A stretch of DNA of 64,000 nt from Isoetes taiwanensis (GCA_021234155.1 JAJEKV010000011.1:21408677-21472676); one strand, 5' to 3'. Positions 9,775 through 22,479 are shown, numbered from the stretch's first letter. The notes: generated by a model from the sequence alone, not told the origin. Numbers and translations: made by a program.

Positions 9775-12120
9775 AGCATTATTTTCTAGTGCTAACCCAT
9801 ATGTCAAAAGGGCAGACCCAACCTTTCTAAGGCCTTATTTTATACTCCATAGACTATATCAATTCCTTCCCTTCCTCGAGATGCTTGTCTTCAAGCATGT
9901 GGAATATATCAATGTTGCCAGAGGAATTGAACCTTGTCTCTAACACCAACTAACACATCAAAAGGACGGATATTTCATAGAGATCGCTATCCAAAATGGT
10001 CCCCAATCTTCCAAGCCTTAGCCAATTGTGGTCACAAAGAATAGTTAGTCCTATTTGAAAAGTATGTAATTTTATCCAATTGTGAATTGAGTTGGTGGCC
10101 AATCATTTGAGAATTGAGTTGGTGCTCAATTCAAAATAAATTGTATTGTTTTACATAATAGTTTGTGTTGAGGTGCTGCTCAACAAGTTGTGAATTGAGG
10201 TGGTGCTCAATTCGAGAAAATTGGTGCTGAAAGATAACTATACAAGTGAGGTCGGTTGCTTCACTAACGGGAAGAATTTATACGAGATAAGTTATCTTAC
10301 ACATTATTAGTAGCTCAGGGGAGTGGTTTAAGTGAAAGAAACTCAATAGCAAGGCAACGCAAGGCAACAAGGACAATCTATGGTTGATATTTAATATGGT
10401 CTTAAAGGCTTGCTTAATAAAAAAGGGCTAAAGTCATTTAGACATCTATAAATCAAAGTTGAACTTCAATTTAATATAGTTCCGCAACCAGAGCTCCGAT
10501 TGAGGTGATTATTACTTCTGTAGGACCGTTTTAAAGTTTAGTTTCTAAATTGTGCAGCATTTCTCGTAGATCATTCGTAGGAGAGAGTAATGTCGAAAAA
10601 CATGACATGGGATCAAAGATGACTGTTTTGCAAACATGAACTCTAATTCCAAAGAAAGCCATTACTTTTCCCAAAGCCTTGTGATCTGATCATCTTCAAT
10701 GTTCTATCACTGCTTTTAACCTAATTATTGGAGCCTTGTATTTATTGGAAGCTTGAGATACAAAGCCTAGTTGGTTGGTGAGCTATCTCTTCCTTTAAAT
10801 CTAGGTATTTGAACTAGTTTTGATGAACTAGGTCTTTGATTTAGTTTAGGTGAAATAGTTGAGACTCTCATATTATATTCATTATTTTTCATTCCTTATC
10901 GGTTTTTTCCTCATCTTTGATTTTTGACCACTGGTTTTTGGAATATTCTCTGTTTTGTGCCAAATCAAAGGCCACTACATTTTTTGCCAGTAATTCGCCC
11001 GCCACTTCCAATGGTCCAAATGCCACACATAGTTAGAAGATTAAAAAAGAAAGGAAAAGAAGGTGAAGCCGTGCCTCTGCTGGCATCAACTGCAAATGGC
11101 AACGCATCCGGAACCAGCATGAAGCCGGACCAAGGCCATGAGACTCGGCCATAAGATTCGAAGCTCCAACCCCTCACCATGCTCCGGCTCCAGTCTCTGC
11201 CCCAATCCGGCTACTCCGGCAAATCTACACCACGCCTTCACCAAGACACTGAGCAAATATTGAACAATCCGGACAAAAAATGTTTAAAGCTAAGACCGGC
11301 AGAGCAATCAACAACAACAGGCACTGCCCAAGCAGACCGGATTCTCTATGCCGCCTGTTCAAAACCAGATTCTCCTATTGTGGGATTTGACCAAAAACAC
11401 AAAACACAAATCAGAGGATCCAAAGGCCAATGGTGCAAACTCCCTGAGAACTCACGGCGGGACAAATCACATACACCCTGCAAGCCATCTTTGGCTATGC
11501 TCTAACTCCAGCTATGGCCCCCGAACTATGGATCCTGGACTTCAAGCCATCCTGGGCCGGAATACCCTATCATTCAGAAGCAAGCACTATCATTCAGAAG
11601 CCTGCCTGCCGAAACCCTGCTGAAACCCTTCCCCTGCCCCTGCCCATGCCTAAACCCCTGCTGAGAAAAGAAAGCAGCGTGTGTTCTTATCCTTCTATCC
11701 TCAAACCATGCAGATCAACACCAAAATAATCACATCCCACAGTCGATTTCGAATTGCTATTTTGACTGGCCAACAAGCAGCTCAAATCACTCAAAAAATA
11801 CACTCTTGACTACGGTTTCGCATACATACGCCCCCAAAATCTAGGCCCAACCATCGATGAGATACCCTCCCCAAATACCAAACAAAATAATTAGAACATT
11901 ATGGCCGTGTCAATCTGTAGCTGTCTATTCAAGGCAAGAGCTCAGCAACACACATGGACACATTGCAAGGTCTAATAATACTGTGCCTGGCCAATGGTAG
12001 ATAAGGTGGAAATGGTAAATGGCTCAATGCAAACCTCACATGAATACTTCTTGCAAAGTCATGAACATACCGCAAATGCAAATGACATGTCATTACATGT
12101 CTTGAATCTATAACTGTGTC
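9775..12120. other. Intergenic, no supported gene
   Basis: Contains only short frames. The stretch 11160-11740 is unusually C-rich, but its frames overlap and break with no recognisable protein. Small local repeats occur, such as cattcagaagc twice near 11573-11600. Confidence 0.45.
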
Positions 12121-12126
12121 TTGAAT

Positions 12127-12280
12127 CTATAACTGCCAGTGTCATCGCAGGCATAAGGATTACTTCAAAATTGTGGGCACAAGGCTCTATAACTATCGAT
12201 GTCATCACAAGCATGAGGATTACTCAAAATTGTCGGCGCCAGGCTCTATAACTATCGTGTCGCAGAGATGGATTACTTGA
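12127..12280. repeat. 59-bp tandem repeat, about 2.6 copies
   Basis: Units start at 12127, 12186 and 12245 with ctataact. Each contains gtcatcrcargcat-like and ggattact blocks; the third is partial and more diverged. Confidence 0.65.
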
Positions 12281-12486
12281 AATAAAGGGGGTCACACATT
12301 TCGATGGATATCATGCATATACAGGCTGAAGGCATTATAACTATTGCTAAAGTGGGAGAAGCCCGACCAAGTCGCCTTGTAATTGTTGCTAGATTGGAAG
12401 AAGCCTGAGCAGGCCGCTCTTGACATCATTCCGTGCACTGTAGAGATACACTCTCGGCTACATATTCTAGGGCGTAGCAATCACCT

Positions 12487-12535
12487 AAAGGCCACAAATT
12501 TTTCAGTATAAGAAGGCCACAGATTTTTCAGTATT
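12487..12535. repeat. 26-bp tandem duplication
   Basis: aaggccacaaatttttcag and aaggccacagatttttcag follow each other 26 bases apart. Confidence 0.7.
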
Positions 12536-12765
12536 GGAAGGGCACACTCTATGAAAGAGCTAGACAAGATCAGAGAAGCAAGATAGCAAAAAGAACGAAC
12601 AATTTTCCAAAGAGACATGGCTATAATTCGAGATTATTGGCCTTCTGATCCTTGGGTGGTTATATGTAGCCTCATCTTATTTCTCGTTCGTTTGTAAGGT
12701 TTTGTTCTTGTTTTGTTTTATGTTACTTCATATATTATAGCGAGGCATTGGCTACATGGCCTTTC

Positions 12766-12803
12766 ATATACTACTACTACTATGTATCTATCTATCTATC
12801 TAT
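12766..12803. repeat. (CTA)n / (TATC)n microsatellite
   Basis: A short ctactactacta run followed by four tatc-type repeats. Confidence 0.8.
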
Positions 12804-13395
12804 TTTATATACTTATGTGCATCCCTTTTTAGCATGCAAATAGTGAACTATACCTAATTGCACTCATAATAACAAATTCTTGAAAACAAGGCTCCTACGG
12901 AACACCCATGTTAAACACAAAGCTCAAAGCTCATGCCTCAAAGTAAATGTGGGGCCTAAATGCACAAAGTAATGCCAAACAACCATGTTAAACACAAAAT
13001 AATGCCACAAAGCTTAGTAGTGACTACACTTGAAGAAATCATGTCTAGGGATAAATCAGAAGATCATGTCTAGACTATGACAACATTGTCATTGCAAAAA
13101 AAATTGTGATGCTCTAAGCAACATTAAAACAGGTTATTTCTGGTCAACGGTCCATAGAACTTATCTGAAATATGCAGAAACGAAACGGAGTTTTATCTAG
13201 ATTCTAAGGCGACGTAGAAAGAAAATTCCACAACAAAAAGATCTTGAAACCAAGCTAAATAATTTTGAAACCAAGCATCTTCCAGGGTTAAGGAATAACG
13301 TCGAAAAGATTATGAAGCAAGAGGAGCAGAAACGACGGGATAAAAAGCAAAGAAGGCATTAAGCAAAGTAACATCCATAAGCAATGCAAAATAAA

Positions 13396-13404
13396 GCGTT
13401 ATAA
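13396..13404 (+). promoter_or_regulatory. Possible TATA box of the 13457 frame
   Basis: A ttataaag motif lies about 55 bases before the start codon at 13457, in a purine-rich leader. Position is plausible for a short 5' leader, but the motif is common in AT-rich DNA. Confidence 0.35.
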
Positions 13405-13456
13405 AGCGCTCAGAAACGCAGAGAGGGAAGATTGGGGCAAAGAAACAGAAACAGGG

Positions 13457-14086
13457 ATGATGAAAAAGCTTAATTTTTGTTTATGGATATGCTGCATCTT
13501 ACCTCTAGCGACCGCCAAGGAAGGAGCTTCTGCCGGAACTGGCTATGGCGGAAAGGGCCGCATAAATCCAGAGTCGATAACGCCTTATGGCCGCTATTAT
13601 ACCCCCGGAACTTCATACCCAGCTCTTCAAAAATATGGAGGACCGTCTGAAGCCTATCCTCGTGGAACTAGGGCTGCCTACGTGGCGCCCAACTCAGATT
13701 ATTTTCTTCTTTTCTTTTCCACGTGGCTTCTTTTGGACCCCCAAGGTTCTGCCCAACCTTATGCATTTTCTTCTTACCCTGACTTCCCACCCATAGACCC
13801 CTCTTTTCCTCCCCCTGGCTGCATTTTTCCCAACAATTCCCTGCCTTCATTTTCTCCTCTTGCCCTCTCCTCCTCTACCACCTCCCTTCCCTCGTCTGAT
13901 GATACCCAGGCTGTTGTTGATCGCATCAAATATGGCAACATCACTTACGATTACCATGGTGTCCCTTATATCTGCTCGCCTGTCGACCTAACACAAGCTC
14001 CTCTGAATAAAACTAACATTGTATATGGTCTCAATGAGGCTATAATCTCCCTGACAATCTTCAGTGCTTTGCTTTTATGGATATAA
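13457..14086 (+). CDS. Possible secreted, GPI-anchor-like protein, function unknown
   Basis: A single open frame of 209 codons. The N-terminus MMKKLNFCLWICCILPLATA has a lysine pair, a hydrophobic core and small residues before a likely cleavage site, typical of a signal peptide. A Tyr/Gly/Pro-rich part follows (residues 25-70), then a Pro/Ser-rich part (110-155), potential N-glycosylation sites (NNS, NIT, NKT), two nearby cysteines and a hydrophobic C-terminal tail (IISLTIFSALLLWI) after NEA. Signal peptide plus tail suggests export and a GPI-type anchor. I do not recognise a family. The segment DYFLLFFSTWLLLDP (residues 81-95) is oddly hydrophobic and could be a retained intron or second membrane segment. 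Start chosen at the first of two adjacent Met codons. Confidence 0.5.
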   Translation: MMKKLNFCLWICCILPLATAKEGASAGTGYGGKGRINPESITPYGRYYTPGTSYPALQKYGGPSEAYPRGTRAAYVAPNSDYFLLFFSTWLLLDPQGSAQPYAFSSYPDFPPIDPSFPPPGCIFPNNSLPSFSPLALSSSTTSLPSSDDTQAVVDRIKYGNITYDYHGVPYICSPVDLTQAPLNKTNIVYGLNEAIISLTIFSALLLWI

Positions 14087-15310
14087 AATAATTTAAAGAT
14101 GCTATATGCTGCCCCATTTATTTAGAAATGGGAGAAAAGGGTACCATTGTCTCTATAGTTATTCCAGTAATCCTTTTTCTATCTGTGACACAATTCCTAT
14201 CAATATAGGTCTTGCATGTGGCATGTAGCAATTCCATCTTAATCTTAAATCATCGTATATCTTCATGCTTATTATCAAGTAGCTTCAAGTTGAGGATAGA
14301 ATGCAGAGCATTTCATCAATTACATTGAGGCACAATATTGTTCTTACCACTGAGAACAATTATTTAGTTTTACTCTTGGAAAAATGAATATGCCATGCAT
14401 TTAATGACATTCAAGTTATTATGGGATCTGAATCTAGTCAATCCAAGTGTTCTTTTATATATTATCAAATACAAAAAGAAATATTGATGGTAAACGATCT
14501 TTTAACTTATGTAGATCTTCCCGTTTTTTTTTTTCAACTTTTACATCATTTAATAAAAAAATAAAAAACATTCAGGTTTTCTGCCTCTAACATTCTTCTA
14601 ACACGAGATAAGGTCCACTCTGCTTCAACTCTAAAGGTCTTGTAAATCTGACCATCCTTCATAATGCTGATATCGATGACTCGATTCCATCTTCTGTACT
14701 TGAAAATGATGTAGAGAGTTTGTTTTTGAATGCAGTACCTAATTCGTGTGCTCTCCTTTTTTCTACATTCGACATTCTTGGCAGACTCGTGCAATCTACT
14801 GGATCAACCTTCATTGAAAATCTTCTCCAAAAATAGCTCAAAATATTCGCTGTATACATCAGTCTTCTTCACAACTCCAACATCCTTAAATAACGCAATG
14901 AACATGTTTATAGCTATATTTACCTTAACATGCCCACATACTCCATCCTTTTCTTTCATTGCAGTCAATATTTCTTAAGTCAGCTTTGTTTTCACCAAAA
15001 AAATTGATGTATTATCTAGAGGGTGAGACTAAATCTGAGAGAGAGGAGGTAGAGGTAGTTCGACTATCTTGCTTGTCAGGGGATAGTATTCATAGCGTCA
15101 AAACGACAACCCATTCTTTCTAAGTTACATCATTGTCTGACCTTCAAAGAGTAAAGAACTGATATCATAATGAAAAGAATGGAACACGCTCGTTATAGAG
15201 CTCGATGGCTCCAAGTCCTGCACATCAGAAATACAAAGCCCTAAGAGCAAAAAAAACACCAATTAGATTATGAAAAATTACATTAAAGAAGCGAAAGGCA
15301 GTAAATTCAC
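14087..15310. other. Intergenic or decayed gene region
   Basis: No intact gene. Minus-strand sequence at about 14900-14830 reads KDVGVVKKTDVYSEYFE in an otherwise broken frame, and 14794-14590 stays open for 82 codons with mixed charged residues. These could be exons of the gene starting at 15560 or a pseudogene; I cannot join them convincingly. Confidence 0.3.
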
Positions 15311-15560
15311 CTATAATTCGCCTGCAACTCAGGAAAAGTTCGACGAGATTTGTTCTCTTTTGCCATATCACTAGGACGTAGATTTCTTTTTTACACTCAA
15401 AGCCGACGACTATAGTCTTCCAATATGCGCAAACATCATTCCTCCTACTTCTCTTGACCCAGAAGTAACCCCGAGCAGGAGGCTGGAGAGTAATGAAACT
15501 ACCAATGAAAACGTTGAAGCATCCCCAATCGTTTTCAATTGTGATTGAACTGTTCGCCAT
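15311..15560 (-). CDS. Candidate first exon of an unidentified minus-strand gene
   Basis: The frame opens MANSSITIENDWGCFNVF and runs about 83 codons to a possible donor (ATAG followed by gtgaat) near 15311. Upstream on the same strand are a plausible TATA box (tctataaaaac near 15700) and a leader of about 110 bases, which is the main support for a real gene start. A possible acceptor (gatgtgcag) near 15215 would add about 17 codons before a stop, giving a protein of about 100 residues. No domain is recognised, and the downstream structure is uncertain. Confidence 0.3.
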
Positions 15561-15990
15561 TTGAATGGGAAAAAAAAAAAGGAAGAAGTTAGAAAAATAG
15601 CAAATGATAAATGATCACGGTGCTTGTGAAGAATGCATGGGTGCAAAGCTTGGGCGAGATGCAAATGGCGCTAAGAAGAAGCACGAGAGAGGAAGACAGT
15701 TTTTATAGACAGGGGGAAAATACAAAATATTATTTGATAAATCGAGGTGGCAAGATGGAGTTGCAATTATCCCCCAACCCAAAGCTCAACCCGAAGCTCA
15801 AAAAGGTTCGGGTCTTGCCAAACTTGTAGATGAAGGACAACTGGAACATAGTTCCAAGCCTGGCTAAAAAAAGTCTGTAATGCCAGATTAGGTATTGGCT
15901 CAATGTTTTCCATGTTGCATCGAGTTTGGGCCCTTATGTGATTCCATCAAACCTCTAATGTATTGGTCTCTAAAGATGATAAAAACCATT

Positions 15991-16010
15991 CTATTCTATT
16001 CTATTCTATT
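15991..16010. repeat. (TTCTA)n microsatellite
   Basis: About four tandem copies of ttcta. Confidence 0.8.
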
Positions 16011-16199
16011 AATAATTTTTATCTTGCTTTGCAAAAGAATCCTTTGGAAGAACAACAGATGCCCATATCCAACAAAAAGTAATTATCTTCAAGATAAGAA
16101 AAGCTGCAGAATGACACCAACACTGAATTGCTTGCAAAGCCTCGGTAAATACAACTCATGCTTGGAAATTCAGCCTGAGAAAAACAAGGTTTGAAATTG

Positions 16200-16962
16200 G
16201 AGCTTTTGAACTGTTTAAGAACACCTAAGGTGCTTTTTGTGTTAATTTGTATCTATTATGATGGAAACTTTATTATTGCTGCAGCTCTGCTGATCATAAC
16301 TTGCTGGTTAAGTTCTTTCTCAAAACCTTCAAGCTTGGTCAACAGAATCCGGACCTCCAGGCATGCATAATCAATAGGACAATTCCATTAACAAATTAGT
16401 CGAGAAGCAAAATGGTAAATAACAGTTCTCCATATTGTGAATGCCTCACCAGTTCGGATGAGTAAGCTTAATCCGAACGTGAACAAATTCGATTGAAAAT
16501 ATTGCCAAAATTATGCAGGTCTGCACTGCCAGCATCGTTTTATCCTCTTAGATGTTTGGAGTGGATGATTTACAAGTACTGTTTTGCTCATATGCCTAAC
16601 CCTAAGCCTTCAAAATTTTGATCCCTGCAGAGAAGAATACAATTTCTAAAGAGTACAGCAAGTGCGAAGAAATCCCACAACATTCTTGCATTTTCATAAG
16701 TCTAAACAATTGGATGGGGGACCAATCCTTTTCATCTGTTGCAAGTGCTAAAGCTCATGTCAAACAGGACCATATTTAGCTCTCCAGCTTTTCTTCCTCT
16801 TTGCCTAGTGAATTCCGTCCATCTTTCTGCATCATACTTGTTATGCGTCGTCTTGCAAACTAGGCTAGATTTGTATAATGACCTCTTGATGTACAGAAGG
16901 GAACACGCAAACCTTATCCAGTTTGGAAGGTCCCAACGAACTTGATACCCCAGGAAAGCAAA
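16200..16962. other. 3' flank of the transporter gene
   Basis: No other gene is supported. It probably includes the 3' untranslated region of the minus-strand transporter, but I see no clear AATAAA on that strand. Confidence 0.4.
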
Positions 16963-19900
16963 TTAGATTTCTTGATAGCAGGACTTCCTTTTAATAACAT
17001 ATTCAATAAAAAATACAGCCAAGGGAACTGCAGCAATGAGCCCCCATACTCCTAGTGCATGTTCTGCAAATACAAGCACTCCTAGAGCCATGAGTGGATG
17101 TAGGTGCAAATGGGCTGTAAAATATATAATATTATCTGTTAGAAACTAAGAAGATTATCTTGTACTACATCAGTTCTGAAAATGCGATAGCAGCAGTCTA
17201 CCTGAATATATCGCAGGATTTAGAACATATGCTTCAATCCCATGTATAATAATGACCATAAGTACTACAAGACATAAATGCAGAAACCCAGACCTGCATG
17301 AAACACGTTATTAGAGAACATGAGCTAATACATCAAACAGAGCATCAATGAAACAAAGAAAAACATGAAAAGTATGCCGAGCTTACTCCAGAAGAGCTAC
17401 TATTCCGATTGGCACAGTTGACATTATCACACCAGCCACGGGAATAAAGGAACAGAGGAAAACTAGAAGAGATAGCCACCCTACACCTGAAACCCCAATA
17501 ATGAGAAGGCCTAAACTAGTTAAAAGTGTATTGGCCAGAGCAATGGCACTTTGTGCCTGTATGGCCTTCCCAAAAATACGGCCAAATGCAGCAACCTGCA
17601 TAGCAGATCAAATTACTCTAAAATTTGAAAAATTGATCTATAAGCAAATCGAAACTGCAGCATAATGAGACCATCTATCACAGCTTACCACAGGGGCAAT
17701 CTCATCATAGACAAAAGAAAAGCGAGAATGCTCTAATGACTGTATTCCATTCTTTATGGAGGGCATGTCCCAAACGAGCATAAATGAAAACACCAAGCTC
17801 ACAAGGCTCTGCAGATGAAATAACTTCAATGAAAAAAAAAAAATCTGTGAAATAGATTGGAAAATAAAAAATTAAGAAGGGGAGATACCTGCAAGGCAAA
17901 TCGGGTGGTTGCGGATATTAACATAACAAGCCATCCAACCAAAGCACCTGAATAGTCCTTCACTAACTGTTGAACGAGTGCAGTCCTTACAGCTTTATTG
18001 CCATCCATTGATTCCTAAAATCCTCAGCAAATACGCAACATGTGAGCAACTAAATCCACTGGCTTATTCTCTAGATGTGCTTACCAGGACAACAGTGTCT
18101 GGCTTCACAAGAACAAGCAGAAAACGTTCTAGCTGTAAGGACAAAATCAAAGAACATTTGAAAAATGTAATGTCAAAATGCATCAAAATAGCACGCCTCG
18201 ACCTGATCAGTAGCAGGCTCTCCCAGGGCACCAGTGAGCTTCTCAGACAGAAGTGAATATGGATTTTCATTTTGCTGGAAACAAGAATACAAGCAAAATA
18301 ACGTCAAAGAACCACCTCATGCTAGAATTTTTATTGCCAAAACTGGTCACCTGTATTCGTGCCACAATCTTGGCACCTTCTTGTAGAAGTTTTGGTGCAT
18401 ACATAATTCCAATTGCACTAATTGCAGCGATAATCAATGCATACATTGCAGCAACAAGGAAACGACGTTTCCCGGGTAATAGAACCTCTGCCCAACTTAC
18501 CAATGCATTACCAACCATCGATATTATGATTGTACCCATTATTACCTGCAATTTCAACAAAGAATGGTCTCAATACCATGTCCCGTCATAGCCCAATCTT
18601 AGAATTCATCACTAGTTATTGAACCATACACATGGTGTAGATCTTTTTATGTTAGATGGTATAGCAAGTGTCCAGAATACAGAATACATGTATATCTACA
18701 GAAAGGTTATGCACTATAAAAGTCTCTGGTTGGTTGAAAACATGAGGCTCTACTAAATGGGCATGAATTGTCATGTACCGGATAGAGAAACTCATATATT
18801 CATTTAACTATCCCCACAAAGCTACATCTGTTCTAAAAAATGCACTCAATCTCGGATTGATAGAATGAAATTAAGACCACACAATTCACCCAGGGGACAT
18901 ACTGTTCCTTGTGCACAGACAGCTTGACAGATACATATGCACATCATGCCCACATGCTAATGGTGCTTGCAGCGTTGATAATAAGTCCCACGTTTAATAA
19001 CTTTAAAATGTATTAGGAAGAGGCAAGGTTTGAAGTTGTCACCCCAATAAAATCTCTGACTTGAAACATCAGTAGAGCTACCAAAGCCCAAACAATCACA
19101 CGCTTTATCGGAAGAAGCCTCAAATAGGCCCCAACATTGATGACAACAAACTTTTTTGGGTTTACACTGCTTTTCCCAACTGAGTCTCCCAGATCCTCCA
19201 ATGGAATTGACAATGCCGATGGTCTCATAGCAGACCTTGAAGTCCACATCTTACAAAAGTTTAATCTGCTTCTAGAGACAATGGCAGCCTGAAAGAAGGA
19301 AAACATCTAAACGCCAGTTACTTCTAATGCATTATTTAAATCTATCTGATAAAAAAAATGATATTCAGAATTATCACACATTTTCCTACTTATTAAAAAG
19401 CAAATAGATTTCAAGGAGCTTCTACAATGCATCCTATCATTTTTGTGTGATATAAGAGCATAGCAACTTGTCTACCACGGACAACACCTAGGCAGTTCAA
19501 GAGGTTAAGCAAATTTTGCGACTTGTCATGACTTCCCATGATTCTAAACAGGCAGTGACTACATATAACATTAGATCACCCTGCACCGTAAAGCATTCTA
19601 GTAACAGATGTGCTGCAAGCTCTGAAGTTGCATACATACAGTCAATTCATTATATTGGATTGAGGCAATCCTTATGGAGCATTTCTTAAATGATGTAGGA
19701 TGACGCATAGGAACCATGTATTAATTTGAAGATGCCTCTCAATTTCACAACATGTACACCATCACTATGAAAGGTTCTAAAGGTTCCTACAGTAGCATAT
19801 TTTGCGTGTTGAAGATTTGGTGTTCAAATTGAAAGCTCTAAATGGAACTCATTTTGAAAATAGTCAAAAGCTACCTGGGTAGAACAGCTCGAGCAATTCC

Positions 19901-20054
19901 TCAACCTGCTTCCAAATCTGCCAATATTAAAGCTCCTTTGTAACCTAAATGCAAACCCCTCGCTGTTGCTATGCGTCCCACTTAGACCTAATGATAGATT
20001 CCGGCATGGCATCAATAGAGCCATCAATAAAAGCTCAACTAGAGATAAACCCAA
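16963..20054 (-). CDS. AI-2E family (PerM-like) membrane transporter, probably plastid-targeted
   Basis: Ten exons with GT-AG junctions join in frame: 20054-19875, 19288-19043, 18545-18351, 18274-18203, 18132-18085, 18014-17889, 17808-17689, 17595-17387, 17293-17202, 17114-16963 (stop TAA). The product is about 479 residues, or 469 from the second Met at 20024. Residues 1-60 are rich in Ser/Arg/Leu with few acids, like a chloroplast transit peptide. Several hydrophobic segments follow. The exon 8 block (GKAIQAQSAIALANTLLTSL then FLCSFIPVAGVIMSTVPIG) and exon 9 HGIEAYVLNPAIYS match the C-terminal AI-2E signature, including the E-x-Y-x-x-x-P motif. Bacterial relatives are multi-pass exporters of small molecules or ions; the plant substrate is unknown. 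The exon 2 donor is the least certain (19043, or about 18 bases earlier). The frame shows no damage, unlike everything else here. Confidence 0.85.
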
Positions 20055-20443
20055 GAAGGAAAATCCCTTCTGCGTCTTCTCTCACCCCCCTTCATGGAAA
20101 AACGCCATCCCCAACAGGGAAATCATTGATTCAGACGGTGATGCCTCGTGTGCAACCTCCCGTCATTTGTTTCTGCAGATTGACAATGCCGTAGAGACCA
20201 GAAAAAACAAAGAATTTGGAGGGCACATGTGGAATGTGGATTATAATCAGACACTTGACGTGGCCTCTGTTAGCAAAGGACAAAATCTTTCATGACGTTG
20301 TACCTGTGGCAAACAGATTGCTTATTTGTGGTTGAAGTTTCAACCTTGCCTTTTCTAGGGGATCTTCTAAGAAGTGCCAACCCCATGGGGATTGAACACG
20401 GTGTCCTAATTTCAACTTCTCATTAGATCCTAATACATCATAC

Positions 20444-21386
20444 CAGGGTTGGAAATTGAAGGGCCGCCCTTACTTTTTTTTGAAGGTCACCCTAAAAAAG
20501 TGGACTTTCAAATTGCATGGCATAATATAAATTAGACTTTCATTTGCATTGTTAGCATAAAAGGAACAATGCGCGGCCTTAATTTTATTTTTCTCCTTAA
20601 AATACTTAAACGTAACAATGCACTTGCAATATTTAACACATAAAGATTGTATGAACATCAATAAATTTCAGCTCTTCCCGGACTCAACTTACAGTTCTGA
20701 AATTTCGTTCTTCAGCAAGAAGCATTGTCTTGTATTCTGGCTGGTCAAATCGATTCAAAGTTTTCGTATTCGAGTTTGTTTCATGCATTTTGGCTGCTCA
20801 AATGGATTCAGTTGATCCAATCCTGTTGATTCGGGGCATGATTTGACGGATTCGGGGCATGATCTAATGATTCGGAACACAATTTAAAGCCGCACAGTCA
20901 TCGACGTTAGAAATATCAGAGAAAGAAAAGAGGAAAAAAATTTCCCCCAATATCATAAAGCAAGCGAATGAAATTTTTTAGAATCCAAATTTCGGTTGGC
21001 AATATTACTTGCCGCCATGCCAAACCATAATTATAATGCTATAATGTAAATGATGAATTTGTTACTATTTTTATATATTATTCCTTACTTCTTTCTTTGA
21101 TTTCTCCAATTTTTATTTCTCTAGTATATATGGTATTATATTGTAATAGTGCAATGGTTCGTTGATACATAATACGTATATAATACATCTATTTAAAATA
21201 GGGGTATAAATGCATGGCTATGCCAAAAGTAGACTTTTTGTTGCATGGCAAAAACATTTTTGACTTTCATTTTGCAAGGCTACTGAAAATATAGACTTGT
21301 TTTTGAAGGTCTACTTTTTTTTGGACTTTATTTTGCATGGTTTTTAGGGTCTTGCAAGGCTTGCAGCCTTCAAATTCCAACCCTGT
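20444..21386. mobile_element. hAT-like non-autonomous transposon (MITE)
   Basis: The left end CAGGGTTGGAAATTGAAGG (from 20445) is mirrored at the right end, whose inverse reads CAGGGTTGGAATTTGAAGG. Eight bases flank each side (catcatac left, gatcatac right; seven identical), matching the 8-bp duplication of hAT elements. CAGGG ends are also typical. The 0.94-kb interior is AT-rich, non-coding and has subterminal words such as gcatgg and gacttt. A transposase would have to come from elsewhere. Confidence 0.75.
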
Positions 21387-22479
21387 GATCATACGTGCAA
21401 CAAAACCATGGCTTATTGATGACAAAACCGCGCAATTTGAAGGTGCCAACATTTAATGCCTTTGCTTATTGGCGTGGTGATTTAATGTTTGCTTGCCTAG
21501 TCTAAGAGCTCACCAACGTAAAAAATGGTCGTACCTGGCTACGTGGACCTTTACAAACCTAAATATTCATGACATTCGACCCATTACCTGACGTTTCCAA
21601 GACCTCATTAGTAGAAGGATTTTTTTCATACTTGTCTTTCTATTATCTTTGTAAGCTTTAAAATAAGCAAGAATGAAATTTTGCAGTGATCGAATTTTTC
21701 ATGCACTGCATATTTCTGCGCTTATAATGCATTTACTTAAGAGGAAACAACAAACAAAACTAAACTGCATATCTACCCATATGAAGATTGTCATAAATCT
21801 ACTATGCATAGGTACTATTTTATTGCTCACTGTAGTAGAGTAGTGTCTATGCTTATTCGCGTGCTCTTTTTGAAAATTCCATCTAATCTAATCTAATCTA
21901 ATCTAATCTAATCTACAACGTTGGCCATGTCCTCTAAATGATATATGCATGTAATGGGTTGGAGCTTTTGAAGTAAAGAGACATTGGCTGATTCAAATCA
22001 TTGTTCCTTGCAAATCATTATGCTATGACATGTTGAGCTTTTAAAATGCTATGTGCCATGCATTACATTTTTCTCTCTATCAACGCATATATAACTCATT
22101 CATTTTTTATACGAGTCCTTTATTCCGTAGTGTCACATTCACTTTTTATATGAGTCCTTTAAAAAAAATTTGAAATCTTTGTTTTGGTGTGTTTTGGGAA
22201 ATCTTGTTTTTTTGCTTAGAACAAAAATAAAAATTCAAAAAACACCATGAACGACATATAAACCATTAAAAATAACATGTCCCATAACACAACAAAACAA
22301 AGATTTTAATTAGAGTTGGACCAGGTAAGTCCTGATAGAGCAGCATTTTTGATAGAGCAGCATTTGTGGCAGCATTTTCGAAGGCTTTAGGTATCTTTCT
22401 GCATTTGTGATTTTCAGAAGCTTTTGCTACTCGCTGTTCAAGATCCCGTCCCTGATCCGTTTTCTAGTTTGCAATTGCA
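21387..22479. other. Intergenic, one microsatellite
   Basis: About 1.1 kb of AT-rich sequence without a supported gene. It contains an (ATCTA)n run of about seven copies at 21880-21916. Confidence 0.5.
21880..21916. repeat. (ATCTA)n microsatellite
   Basis: About seven perfect copies of atcta. Confidence 0.9.

Noticed and set aside
11160-11740. C-rich region with overlapping open frames of 70-108 codons
   Set aside because: Composition alone keeps the frames open; there is no domain, splice pattern or conserved motif.
14590-14990. Cullin-like resemblance of KDVGVVKKTDVYSEYFE on the minus strand
   Set aside because: Only a short stretch fits, the next expected blocks are absent and the frame breaks, so no gene is called from it.
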